The notes: a model not told the origin generated them from the letters alone. A stretch of DNA of 57,239 nucleotides from Bacteroidetes bacterium UBA2322 (GCA_002345145.1 DDVC01000168.1:1012-58250); one strand, 5' to 3'; positions 42,084 through 51,299 are shown, counted from the stretch's first letter. Numbers and translations are program-made.

Positions 42084-43457
42084 ATGGCAAAACTGAAAAC
42101 GCGCTATTTATGCCAGCAATGCGGAGCCGAATCGCCCAAGTGGCTGGGGCGGTGCCCTGTATGTAACGCATGGAACTCCTATGTAGAAGAAGTAGTGCAG
42201 CAAACCCCCGCCAAAGAAACCGCATCGGCTATGGCGGGCATAACAGATGCGGCTGCACTTACCGAAGCCATAGGTATTACCCAAGTGCAAAGCGTAGAGA
42301 GCCACAGGCTGCTTACCACAGACGAAGAACTAAACAGGGTATTGGGCGGCGGCATAGTGCCGGGTTCGGTAGTGCTCATAGGCGGCGAGCCGGGCATTGG
42401 TAAATCTACCCTTATGCTGCAATTGGCTGTACAAAGCGCCTACAAAGTGCTGTATGTATCGGGCGAGGAAAGCGCACAGCAAATAAAAATGCGCGCCGAC
42501 CGCATTGGGGTAAGTAATGACGATTGTTACATTCTTACCGAAACAAACTTGTACAACATTTTTAAGCAGCTAAAAACCATAAAACCCGATGTTTGCGTAA
42601 TAGATTCTATCCAAACATTGGTTTCGCCCATATTAGAATCGGCGGCGGGCAGCGTTTCGCAAATAAGGGAGTGCGCCTCAGAGTTGCAACGTTATGCCAA
42701 AGATACCGGCACGCCTATGTTTATTGTAGGACACATAACCAAAGACGGGCAGATAGCCGGTCCCAAAGTATTGGAGCATGTGGTAGATACAGTACTGCAC
42801 TTTGAAGGCGACCAGCACCACAGCTACCGGCTGCTGCGCACCCAAAAAAACCGATTTGGCTCTACTGCCGAACTGGGTATTTACGAAATGGTGCAGCATG
42901 GCTTACGGCAGGTAAGTAACCCCAGCGAGCTGCTTATTTCTGATAATAGCCGACAACTGAGCGGCGTTAGCATTGCCGCCATGATAGAGGGTATGCGCCC
43001 CCTGTTGGTAGAAGCGCAGGCATTGGTAAGCCGCTCCGCTTATGGTACGCCGCAGCGCTCCACCACCGGTTTTGACAGCCGTAGGTTAAATATGCTGCTG
43101 GCTGTGCTGGAAAAAAGGTGCGGTTTTAGGTTTGGCGATAAAGATGTTTTTGTAAACATAGCCGGCGGGTTAAAGGTAGAAGACCCTGCCATAGATTTGG
43201 CTATTGTGAGCGCCTTGTTATCGTCTTTTGAAGATATTACCATTCCTGCCGGCGTTTGTTTTGCCGGCGAAGTAGGCTTATCGGGCGAAGTGCGCAGCGT
43301 AAACCGCATTGAACCCCGCATTTTGGAAGCCGATAAATTGGGCTTTACCAAAATGTACATCTCTGCCAGCCATAAAGGATTACCTACCGGCAAGTACAGC
43401 CTTCAGTTGGTAGCCATTAGCACCGTTGAAGATTTATACAACGTGCTTTTTAAATAA
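42084..43457 (+). CDS. radA: DNA repair protein RadA (branch-migration ATPase)
   Basis: 457 residues. An N-terminal zinc finger (CQQC ... CPVC, residues 10-27) precedes a RecA-like core with Walker A GGEPGIGKSTL and the RadA-specific LRTQKNRFGSTAELGIYEM motif (KNRFG). The C-terminal Lon-protease-like domain (about 280-457) has FAGEVGLSGEVRSVNRIEPR. It extends branch migration in recombination. Normal length and start. Confidence 0.97.
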   Translation: MAKLKTRYLCQQCGAESPKWLGRCPVCNAWNSYVEEVVQQTPAKETASAMAGITDAAALTEAIGITQVQSVESHRLLTTDEELNRVLGGGIVPGSVVLIGGEPGIGKSTLMLQLAVQSAYKVLYVSGEESAQQIKMRADRIGVSNDDCYILTETNLYNIFKQLKTIKPDVCVIDSIQTLVSPILESAAGSVSQIRECASELQRYAKDTGTPMFIVGHITKDGQIAGPKVLEHVVDTVLHFEGDQHHSYRLLRTQKNRFGSTAELGIYEMVQHGLRQVSNPSELLISDNSRQLSGVSIAAMIEGMRPLLVEAQALVSRSAYGTPQRSTTGFDSRRLNMLLAVLEKRCGFRFGDKDVFVNIAGGLKVEDPAIDLAIVSALLSSFEDITIPAGVCFAGEVGLSGEVRSVNRIEPRILEADKLGFTKMYISASHKGLPTGKYSLQLVAISTVEDLYNVLFK

Positions 43458-43619
43458 ACAAAAACACATTAGGCAACTTTTTTGGTTAGTTTTATTGCCC
43501 TGTAAGCGCTGTATAGTATTGTGTGCTGCAATACATAGCATCGGCAAAGCCATAACCTCAGCGCTTTTGCCGTAAATGGGCTACTTGAAATGTCTGTAAA
43601 AAGACAACCAAGTTTTTAC

Positions 43620-43627
43620 TACCTTTG
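43620..43627 (+). promoter_or_regulatory. -7 promoter element for the CBS-domain membrane protein
   Basis: TACCTTTG, 37 bp upstream of the ATG at 43665; exact match to TAnnTTTG. Confidence 0.6.
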
Positions 43628-43664
43628 CCAAATCTTGACACAAGAATACCCGAAAGATTAAAAA

Positions 43665-44957
43665 ATGGAAATTGTAATTATAGTTTTGCTTATTTTGTTG
43701 AACGGCATTTTTGCCATGTCCGAAATGTCGTTGGTATCTTCTAAACGGTTTAAATTAGAAAATGCCAAAAAGAAGGGTAGCGTAGGGGCAACAAAAGCAT
43801 TGGAATTAGCAGAAAATCCTACCCGATTTTTATCAACTGTTCAGATAGGTATCACCTTAATTGGCATCTTATTGGGTGTTTATAGCGGCGAAAACCTAAC
43901 CCAAGATGTGGTTGCTATTATTGATACCATAGAACCGCTCAAACCTTACTCGGGCAGTATAGCTACTGCGGTAATAGTGGTGTTTATTACCTACTTGTCT
44001 ATTGTACTGGGCGAGTTGTTGCCCAAAAGAATAGGCATGTCGTTTCCGGAAACTATTATAAGCGCTTTGGCACAGCCTATGTATCTTTTATCGGTAATTA
44101 CCTCGCCTTTTGTTTGGCTGCTGAGCGCCACCAACAACCTGTTGCTTACCATTATGGGCTTAAACAAAACCGCAGAGGGTAAAGTGAGCGAAGAAGAAAT
44201 AAAAGCCATTGTAAAAGAAAGCGCCCAAGTAGGCGAAATACAAGATATTGAACAGGATATTGTGGAGCGGGTGTTTGAACTTGGCGACCGAAGGGTAAAC
44301 TCGCTTTATACCCACCGAACCGACCTGGTTTACTTTAACATTACCGATACATGGGAAATGATTGCCCAAAAAATTAATGCCGAAAAACACTCGGCTTACC
44401 CGATAGTAGAAAACAATAACTTAGATGATGTTTTAGGTATAGCGCTGCTCAAAGATTTGTTCCTTACTATTAAAGACACTTCGTTTAACCTGCGCAACTA
44501 CCTTAAACAACCGGTGTATATTACCGAAAACGCCTTTGCCTATAAAGTGCTGGAACTCTTTAAAAAAGAAAAAATGCACTATGGTATAGTGGTTGATGAA
44601 TATGGCTCTACCATTGGTATGGTTACTATGGACGACTTGATTGACGCACTGGTGGGCGATGTTTCGGAAATAGAGCAGGAAGAGTACCAAATTGTTCAAC
44701 GCAATGAAAACAGTTGGTTGGTTGACGGGCAGTTCTCGCTGATAGAGTTTAAAAAGGCTTTTACCCTTGAAATGGACGAAAAAATGCTCCAAAACTATGC
44801 TACCGTAGCGGGTTTGGTTATGCACGAGTTGTCTGCTATACCCAAAGTGGGCGATGTATGCCAAATTGGGCATTTAAAAATTGAAATAGTGGATAAAGAC
44901 GGGCAGCGAATTGATAAACTGCTGGTAACCATAAATGCCGAAGGGCAAAACGGGTAA
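43665..44957 (+). CDS. Hemolysin-family (CNNM/CorC-like) membrane protein
   Basis: 430 residues. An N-terminal DUF21 (CNNM) transmembrane domain (about 1-185) contains MSEMSLVSSKRFKLENAKKK and TYLSIVLGELLPKRIGMSFP. Two CBS modules follow (about 205-330; the second carries YGIVVDEYGSTIGMVTMDDL), then a CorC_HlyC domain (about 345-425) with NSWLVDGQFSLIEFKKAF. Family members export magnesium or cobalt, or regulate it. The hemolysin name is historical. It is convergent with the small membrane protein gene at 45042; CCCG/CGGG near 44991 is a weak terminator candidate. Confidence 0.93.
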   Translation: MEIVIIVLLILLNGIFAMSEMSLVSSKRFKLENAKKKGSVGATKALELAENPTRFLSTVQIGITLIGILLGVYSGENLTQDVVAIIDTIEPLKPYSGSIATAVIVVFITYLSIVLGELLPKRIGMSFPETIISALAQPMYLLSVITSPFVWLLSATNNLLLTIMGLNKTAEGKVSEEEIKAIVKESAQVGEIQDIEQDIVERVFELGDRRVNSLYTHRTDLVYFNITDTWEMIAQKINAEKHSAYPIVENNNLDDVLGIALLKDLFLTIKDTSFNLRNYLKQPVYITENAFAYKVLELFKKEKMHYGIVVDEYGSTIGMVTMDDLIDALVGDVSEIEQEEYQIVQRNENSWLVDGQFSLIEFKKAFTLEMDEKMLQNYATVAGLVMHELSAIPKVGDVCQIGHLKIEIVDKDGQRIDKLLVTINAEGQNG

Positions 44958-45041
44958 AGCTCCATACTAACAAACTCTGCTTGCGCCCGGTATTATCGGG
45001 AGGCTTAGCGCGTAGCCGTTCCACTATTCAACGGCAACATA

Positions 45042-45302
45042 CTAAGTTATTAACTTGGTATCAACTAAATACCAAATGAGCAACACCAACAGCGGTAAAG
45101 CTACTACGCCCAGCGCCCACAATGCCCGCCTAAATACAAACCGAAGCAATATGCCCCCTACCGTACTGCCTATGACCAACGCCGGAAACCATAAATTTAT
45201 AGCCGATGCCCCATAGCTCTCTCTGTACCCTTTACCCACCAGCGAAACTATGGTAAGGAGTATGTCTATAACCAAAAACAACCAAAATAATGCTACTACC
45301 AT
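45042..45302 (-). CDS. Small membrane protein of unknown function
   Basis: 86 residues from ATG 45302 (MVVALFWLFLVIDILLTIVS); the frame runs on to 45395 but that part is not membrane-like and holds many Cys. Three hydrophobic segments (about 2-22, 36-58 and 62-82) are separated by short basic loops (KGYRESYG, RFVFRR). I do not recognise the family. No neighbour suggests a role. Confidence 0.6.
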   Translation of the reverse strand: MVVALFWLFLVIDILLTIVSLVGKGYRESYGASAINLWFPALVIGSTVGGILLRFVFRRALWALGVVALPLLVLLIWYLVDTKLIT

Positions 45303-45482
45303 ATTGTAGAAGATAGCGTGGGTAATAAAAAAACTACTGCTGCACAAAGGTTGGTAAAATAGTGCAGTTTTGCACAGAAAACCGGCATAAGACACAAAAA
45401 TAAAAACACCGCTACTTGCAAGGGGCGCTAACCAAACGTTTCTAACCGTAACCTACCCAAACGCCAAACGCCCAAAAATGTA

Positions 45483-45490
45483 TATCTTTG
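45483..45490 (+). promoter_or_regulatory. -7 promoter element for the alkaline-phosphatase-fold gene
   Basis: TATCTTTG, 37 bp upstream of the ATG at 45528; exact TAnnTTTG. Confidence 0.6.
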
Positions 45491-45527
45491 CTGCCTTACC
45501 TCTTTTATAGCGCAAAGTAAACAAGAA

Positions 45528-47201
45528 ATGAAACAGGTAAATTTTCCTATGCGGCTCACCTTTAACACACTGCTACTGTTGGCGGTGGTAAAAGTGGCGC
45601 TAATGTTTAGCCTACACAATCCGCTTAGGTATTTATATGCTGTATCGTATGTGCAAGATGCTTTTTTGCTCATAGCCATTTACTTTTTGTTTATTTTTTG
45701 CCTGCAATGGCGTTTTGTTTGGCTGCGCCGCATAGGGCGGTTGCTGTTTGTGCTTTTTTTTATTCCTATTAGCGCCCTAACGGTTACCTACAACTTTTTT
45801 TTGCTCGATTTGTACCATTTCCCCATGAATGTGTTTAGCCTGTCGGCAGAAAATTTTTACTTCTTTATGGAGTATTTTACCTCGCCTATGGCAATTGCGG
45901 TGTTTTTGGGGGTTTATGCCATACTTTTCGGGCTTTCTTATGTAGCGCCGCGCCGGTTATCGTATCGTTATTTGATAGCGCCGGCAGTAGCCCTTACGGT
46001 ATTGTTGTTTTTACCCACCTCCGTACAGCAGGGCATTAACCCGGTTTGGTACTCGCTGCAAGAACAACTGAACGCCGCCCTGCTTGCCGATTCAAACATA
46101 CAGCGCATACAGCCGCCCAATGTTGCACAGGCTAACCCCGATGAGTATCATTTTTTAAATCGTTCTTTTGATACCCTGCCGCAGTTGTTTATGCGCTACC
46201 CGCGCGTGGTGGTATTGGTGGTAGAGGGGGTAAATTACCACCAATTTATGAGCCAATCAGAACAAGACCCCAATAGTTTTTTGAACCTACATCGGGATAA
46301 AATTAAGGTTTTTACCCGTTATCACACCCTCAACATAGATAGTTATACCAGCCTTATGGCTATGCTCAACAGCGTTTTTGTGCCCTATTCTTCGCATATA
46401 GGTAAAGAAAATTTTGCCTTTGCCGATAGCCTGCACAATTTGGTGCGCTTTTTTAACCAAAATCAATACACCACTTTTTTTCTTACTTCGCTGGGCGAGC
46501 AGCAGGCTTATTTTGTGCCCGATTTGCAGGAGTGGCAAACTGCCTTGTTTATGCAAAATATAGACACTGTAACCCATTTTAGCTGCATTAACTCGCTCAA
46601 AATTGAAAATGCCTGCGAAGACCTAACCCTGCTCAATAACCTTATGGATACCCTTGCCGCTCACCCTCGCATTTTTGCCTTTAACGAAATGGTGTATGGG
46701 CATGTAAACGAATGGTTAGAAAAAAAACAAACGCCCATAATGACCTACTACAACCATTACTTTAACCTACTCATAGATAAACTCCAAGCCCAAAACCTGC
46801 TCGATAGCACCCTGTTAGTTATAGTATCTGACCACGGACCCAAAAACAACGCCTATTTGCCCCAAAATTACCATATTCCGCTGCTGCTTTTTGCTACCAA
46901 TATAGATACCGCCGCCAACCATAGTTTTACCAATCACCTCTATTTTAAAGACATACTCTTAGAGCAGCTTACCGGCAATACTACGCAGTACCACCAAAAA
47001 CAACTATTTACCTACGGCAACAGCGTAGATATGGTGTATGGCATGTTAGATGACAGTGGCGGTTACGTGTTTATTAACAACCGTATGCGCTACGTAAAGA
47101 GCAATTTGCCCAAACAAACCGCCTACCGGCTAAACAACCGGTTTCAGGGCTACCTGCATTATTTGGGCTACTTACAACAGCAAAAAAATGCGGCAAAATA
47201 A
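45528..47201 (+). CDS. LTA-synthase-like sulfatase/phosphotransferase membrane protein
   Basis: 557 residues. Five N-terminal membrane spans (to about 170) precede an alkaline-phosphatase-fold domain. VVVLVVEGVNYHQFM (Glu near 232) takes the place of the first metal motif, NIDSYTSLMAML near 268-280 contains the expected nucleophile Thr, and LLVIVSDHGPKNNAYLP near 430 supplies the Asp/His metal site. This is the layout of LtaS and of phosphoethanolamine transferases. Bacteroidota do not make lipoteichoic acid, so transfer of a phospho-alcohol to a glycan or lipid is more likely. The motif changes are mild and I expect activity. A terminator follows at 47237. Confidence 0.85.
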   Translation: MKQVNFPMRLTFNTLLLLAVVKVALMFSLHNPLRYLYAVSYVQDAFLLIAIYFLFIFCLQWRFVWLRRIGRLLFVLFFIPISALTVTYNFFLLDLYHFPMNVFSLSAENFYFFMEYFTSPMAIAVFLGVYAILFGLSYVAPRRLSYRYLIAPAVALTVLLFLPTSVQQGINPVWYSLQEQLNAALLADSNIQRIQPPNVAQANPDEYHFLNRSFDTLPQLFMRYPRVVVLVVEGVNYHQFMSQSEQDPNSFLNLHRDKIKVFTRYHTLNIDSYTSLMAMLNSVFVPYSSHIGKENFAFADSLHNLVRFFNQNQYTTFFLTSLGEQQAYFVPDLQEWQTALFMQNIDTVTHFSCINSLKIENACEDLTLLNNLMDTLAAHPRIFAFNEMVYGHVNEWLEKKQTPIMTYYNHYFNLLIDKLQAQNLLDSTLLVIVSDHGPKNNAYLPQNYHIPLLLFATNIDTAANHSFTNHLYFKDILLEQLTGNTTQYHQKQLFTYGNSVDMVYGMLDDSGGYVFINNRMRYVKSNLPKQTAYRLNNRFQGYLHYLGYLQQQKNAAK

Positions 47202-47236
47202 GCCTGCAAGGGACTTATAATGATTTTCACCCCCGC

Positions 47237-47264
47237 CAATGCTTACTTTAAGCATTGCGTTTTT
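47237..47264 (+). terminator. Intrinsic terminator
   Basis: CAATGCTTA (47237-47245) pairs with TAAGCATTG (47249-47257) around a CTT loop, followed by CGTTTTTG. It ends the LTA-synthase-like transcript. It also makes the 86-codon minus-strand frame crossing it (47432-47172) unlikely to be a gene. Confidence 0.8.
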
Positions 47265-47562
47265 GTGGTTTTTTTGCATTTGCACAAACAACTCCGCTAA
47301 AAAAATGCCTGCCATAAGCACAACCATTGCCTTTTTGAGCATGTTGGGGCGAGCAGTAACGTGGTAAACCCATTTGTTGGCTTTTACTACCCTTGTTTTT
47401 ACGCCAACCTGCTTGTTTTTTAAGCAAAACAACCCTATTACAAACTCGTGCAGCGGTTAAACCTGCTCAATACTGTGCTTTATCAGCCGGTACAAGCCTG
47501 TTTTTACCTCGCAAACACGTATTTTCTGGCTAAAAAGTGATAACCGGAAGCAAATATCTTGC

Positions 47563-47877
47563 GCCGAACGGTAAAAAACGAACGCCGAATTATAAAAAAC
47601 ACATGCCGAACGATAAAAAACACATGCCGAATGATAAAAAACACATGCCGAATGGTAAATAACACGTGCCGAATAGTAAATAACACGTGCCGAATAGTAA
47701 ATAACACGTGCCGAATAGTAAATAACACGTGCCGAATAATAAATAACACGTGCCGAATAATAAATAATACACGCCGAACAGTAAAAAACACATGTTTACA
47801 CTAAAATATTTAGTGCCGAAACTACAATAATTAGTGCCGAATTTTAAAATATTGATGCCGCAATTTTGCGGCGCTAA
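47563..47877. repeat. Tandem array 1: about 15 units of 21 bp
   Basis: Units start GCCGAA every 21 bp from 47563 (47563, 47584, 47605 and so on to 47857). The middle units are nearly identical (consensus GCCGAATAGTAAATAACACG followed by T); the ends decay. Most units carry an A-run (TAAAAAAC or TAAATAAC) at the same phase. One plus frame (7 codons per unit, giving CRIVNNT-like heptads) and all three minus frames are open across the clean units, so coding sense is not settled. The 300 bp before it (47265-47562) hold no feature that I see. Confidence 0.9.
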
Positions 47878-47890
47878 ATATCTTAAATTC

Positions 47891-48160
47891 AAAACAAGAT
47901 ATTTACCTATCGGAACAAGATATTTATCTTTCATCAGGCAATATTTATCTTTCAGCATAAGATATTTACTTTTCATTGGGCAATATTTATCTTTCAGCAC
48001 AAGATATTTATCTTTCAGCAGGCAATATTTATCTTTCAGCACAAGATATTTACCTTTCATCGGGCAATATTTATCTTTCAGCACAAGATATTTACCTTTC
48101 ATCGGGCAATATTTATCTTTCAGCACAAGATATTTACCTTTCGGGATAAAATTTTTATCT
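47891..48160. repeat. Tandem array 2: 42-bp units made of two 21-bp halves
   Basis: Each unit has two related 21-bp halves, of the kinds AAGATATTTACCTTTCATCG and GCAATATTTATCTTTCAGCA (each plus one base). About six units, slightly imperfect. Later units are almost identical; the first and last are variant. Plus frames are all open in the clean units. It begins within 20 bp of the end of array 1 and keeps the 21-bp period with unrelated sequence. Confidence 0.9.
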
Positions 48161-48178
48161 CGATAAACAAGGTATTGA

Positions 48179-48472
48179 CCTCAACGCAAGCATTTTTCTG
48201 CCCGATGCAAGCCAATTCCGCCTCAACGCAAGCATTTTTCTGCCCGATGCAAGCCAATTCCGCCTCAACGCAAGCATTTTTCTGCCCGATGCACGCCAAT
48301 TCCACCTCCACGCAAGCATTTTTTACCCCGATGTGTGCCACTTTTGCCTCAACGCAAGCATTTTTTACCCCGATGTGTGCCAATTCCACCTCCACGCAGG
48401 CATATTTTACCCCGATGTGCGCCACTTTTGCCTCTATGCAGGCATTTTTTACCTATTCACAAGTGCAGTTCT
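48179..48472. repeat. Tandem array 3: seven units of 42 bp
   Basis: Units begin CCTC at 48179, 48221, 48263, 48305, 48347, 48389 and 48431, exactly 42 bp apart. The common part is CGCAAGCATTTTT followed by C(T/C)GCCCGATG or ACCCCGATG. Units 1-3 and 4-7 form two subtypes. The plus frame with a 14-residue repeat (STQAFFCPMQANSA-like) is open through all seven units, from a TTG at 48175 to 48501. The minus strand is open in another frame (HIGVKNACVEVELA-like). I cannot tell whether either is translated. Confidence 0.9.
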
Positions 48473-48595
48473 GCTCAACCAATTGCTCCGCCCCTAAGTA
48501 AGTATTAAACCCCAACCACATGGCTAACCCCAAACAATATCTTCACCCACACCAAACCAAACCCGCAGTTTTATTGTTTAAAAAACAGTTTGCAT

Positions 48596-48677
48596 CAGGG
48601 GTGCTTTGCCGGTATAGGCAGGGCTGAGATGATACCCTCATAACCTGAACCGGATAATACCGGCGTAGGAAGGACAA
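48596..48677 (+). ncRNA. TPP (thiamin pyrophosphate) riboswitch
   Basis: The sequence fits the THI element: GGGGTGC early, the pyrimidine-sensor loop GCTGAGATGATACCCTC, ACCTGAACCGGATAATACCG and the closing GGCGTAGGAAGGA. The hallmark CUGAGA and CCUGAUC-like ACCUGAACCGGAU segments are both there. It sits 186 bp upstream of a TonB-dependent receptor gene, the arrangement known for thiamin uptake receptors in Bacteroidota. The expression platform is unclear: a GAGCATTTTGCTC hairpin at about 48698 has no U-run. Control at translation initiation is possible. Confidence 0.93.
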
Positions 48678-48863
48678 ACAAAAACGCAAACATAAACAGA
48701 GCATTTTGCTCCATTTAAACGCCTTTTTACATAGGCATAGGTTACCCTCCCTATTTTAAGGCACAGTTTGCATACCTTGTTTGGTTGTTTTTGCAGGGTT
48801 AAGTTGGTTTTACCCGCTGTTGCAGCGTTGGTTACATCATTACACTAAAACCCTTTTTCGGGC

Positions 48864-51299
48864 ATGAAACATTGTTACGCATTAGTATTGCTGTTGCTGG
48901 TTTTGGCAAATAAAACCCTGTTTGCGCAAACCCTCTTTTACACCCTTAGCGGCACGGTAACAGAAACCACCACCGGCGCCCCCCTTGCCGGCGCTGCCGT
49001 AGCGGTACAAAATACCTACTTAGGCGCTGCCACCAATGCCAATGGGCAGTTTGCCATAGAACGCCTCAAACCCGGCAATTACACCCTTACCGTGCAACTG
49101 CTGGGCTACCAACCCTACACCCAAAACATTGCCCTTACCGCCAACCAACGGCTAACCATAGAGCTTACCCCCCAAGATTTGCTGCTGCAAGAGGCATTAG
49201 TGCGCGGCATAAAAGCCTCCCAAAATACCGCCACTACCTATACCAACCTATCGCGCGCCCAAATTGAACCCATCAACCTGGGGCAAGATATGCCCTTTTT
49301 GCTCCAGCAAACGCCCTCAGTAGTGGTTACTTCCGATGCCGGCGCAGGCATAGGCTACACCGGTATGCGCATACGCGGCACCGATGCCACCCGCATAAAC
49401 GTAACCGTAAACGGCATACCCATTAACGATGCCGAATCGCACAGCGTGTTTTGGGTAAACATGCCCGATTTTGCCTCTTCTACCCACGATATCCAAATTC
49501 AGCGCGGCGTAGGCACTTCTACCAACGGCGCAGGCGCTTTTGGGGCATCGGTAAACATGCAAACCTCCCGCCTCTCTGCCACTCCCTATACCGAGCTGAA
49601 TACCTCTGTGGGCTCGTTTAATACCCAGCGCTACGGATTGCTGTTTGGCACAGGGTTGGTAAATGAGCGGTTTAGCCTTGATGGGCGTTTGTCGTCTATC
49701 ACCTCCAATGGGTATGTGGATAGGGCAAGCGCCAATTTGCAATCGTTCTTTTTATCGGGCGCTTATTATGGTAAACAAAACTCGCTCAAAGCCACCGTTT
49801 TTTGGGGTAAAGAAATCACCTATCAGGCTTGGGGAGGCGTGCCCCAAGAACTGCTCAAAACCCAACGCACTTACAACGTCTATACCTACGATAACCAAGT
49901 GGACGACTACCAACAACGCCACTACCAACTGCACTACAACCACCAGCTCCACCCAAACTGGCTGCTAAGCGCCGCACTGCACTACACACAAGGCGCAGGT
50001 TTTTACGAAGAATATCAACCCCAACAACTCCTATCGGACTACGGGTTGCAAAACACCGGCGTTTTTTCGCCCCAAATTTCGGGCAATAACGATACCCTTT
50101 GGCTGCCCGTTGCCACTACCGACCTCATCAGACGCAAATGGTTAGATAATGATTTTTACGGCGCTGTTTACTCGCTTGCTTACAGCAGGGGTAAACTAAA
50201 CACCACCCTTGGCGGCGGCATAAACCGCTACAACGGCTTGCACTTTGGCGAGGTAATTTGGGCGCAATACGCCGCCAATGGCAATATAAGACACCCCTAC
50301 TACCAAAACCAAGGCGATAAATACGATGGTAACGTTTACTGGAAAACCGAATACAGTTTAAACGCCCGATGGAACTTGTTTGCCGATTTACAATACCGAC
50401 ACATTTTATACCGCATTTCGGGCAACGACGAAGACCGGGGCAAAGTAGATTTTAACCTCACCTACCGCTTTTTTAACCCCAAAGCCGGGGTAAACTACGC
50501 CTTTAATGCCAACAGCCGCGCCTATGCCTCTGTTGCCCTTGCCCACCGAGAGCCCACCCGAAGCAATATCATAGACAACAACGAGCTGCCCACCGCCGAG
50601 CGGCTGCTAAACATAGAAACCGGTTACCATTACCAACTAAGCCGTTTTGCCCTGCAAGCCAATTACTACCTTATGCACTACCAAAACCAATTGGTACTTA
50701 CCGGCAACCTAAACGATGTGGGCTACCCCATACAGCAAAACGTGCCCCAAAGCTACCGAACCGGGTTTGAACTCAGCGCCCAAGTAACCCCAGCCCCTAA
50801 ATGGCAAATGCAGGCAAACCTTACCAGCAGCATTAACAAAATAACCGAGTTTACCCAACTCACCGGCGTTTTTGACCCCCAGTTTAATTACCTGCGCGAT
50901 ACCCTCATTACCCACCGCCATACCGATATTTCGTTTTCGCCCAATTTAATTGCCAATGGCTCAGTAGTTTATACGCCGGTTAAGTGGGCATCGGTAAGTT
51001 TATTGGGCAACTACGTAAGCCGTCAGTTTTTAGATAACACCGGCACACCGGAGCGCAGCCTAAACCCCTACTTTTTTACCAACCTATTGTTTAGCTGCCG
51101 CTGGCAACCCGCCAAATGGGTAAAAAACATAGAGGTTTCTTTGCTCCTAAACAACGTGTTTAACACCCTCTACGAATCAAACGGCTGGACTTACTTCCTC
51201 CTCTTTGAAGCCGAAAACGGCATAGCCCCGCAACACTATAACCACTACTACCCGCAGGCAGGCATAAACTGGCTGGCAGGGTTAAAAATAGGCTTTTAG
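48864..51299 (+). CDS. TonB-dependent outer-membrane receptor, probably for thiamin
   Basis: 811 residues. A signal peptide ends at LFAQ (residue 22). A carboxypeptidase-like regulatory domain follows (about 26-115: LSGTVTETTTGAPLAGAAVA). The plug (about 125-235) includes GIGYTGMRIRGTDATRINVT and SVFWVNMPDFASSTHDIQIQ. A 22-stranded barrel follows, ending in GINWLAGLKIGF with a terminal Phe. The TPP riboswitch upstream makes thiamin or a precursor the likely substrate. This is inference from gene context, supported by reports of TPP-regulated receptors in this phylum. No inner-membrane PnuT-type gene is adjacent. Confidence 0.9.
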   Translation: MKHCYALVLLLLVLANKTLFAQTLFYTLSGTVTETTTGAPLAGAAVAVQNTYLGAATNANGQFAIERLKPGNYTLTVQLLGYQPYTQNIALTANQRLTIELTPQDLLLQEALVRGIKASQNTATTYTNLSRAQIEPINLGQDMPFLLQQTPSVVVTSDAGAGIGYTGMRIRGTDATRINVTVNGIPINDAESHSVFWVNMPDFASSTHDIQIQRGVGTSTNGAGAFGASVNMQTSRLSATPYTELNTSVGSFNTQRYGLLFGTGLVNERFSLDGRLSSITSNGYVDRASANLQSFFLSGAYYGKQNSLKATVFWGKEITYQAWGGVPQELLKTQRTYNVYTYDNQVDDYQQRHYQLHYNHQLHPNWLLSAALHYTQGAGFYEEYQPQQLLSDYGLQNTGVFSPQISGNNDTLWLPVATTDLIRRKWLDNDFYGAVYSLAYSRGKLNTTLGGGINRYNGLHFGEVIWAQYAANGNIRHPYYQNQGDKYDGNVYWKTEYSLNARWNLFADLQYRHILYRISGNDEDRGKVDFNLTYRFFNPKAGVNYAFNANSRAYASVALAHREPTRSNIIDNNELPTAERLLNIETGYHYQLSRFALQANYYLMHYQNQLVLTGNLNDVGYPIQQNVPQSYRTGFELSAQVTPAPKWQMQANLTSSINKITEFTQLTGVFDPQFNYLRDTLITHRHTDISFSPNLIANGSVVYTPVKWASVSLLGNYVSRQFLDNTGTPERSLNPYFFTNLLFSCRWQPAKWVKNIEVSLLLNNVFNTLYESNGWTYFLLFEAENGIAPQHYNHYYPQAGINWLAGLKIGF

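Noticed and set aside
44990..45002. CCCG/CGGG hairpin between convergent genes
   Set aside because: Four-pair stem without a T-run.
47172..47432. 86-codon minus-strand frame after the LTA-synthase-like gene
   Set aside because: It overlaps the end of that gene and runs through a perfect intrinsic terminator.
47563..48472. CRISPR array
   Set aside because: Units are contiguous without unique spacers, and no cas genes are present.
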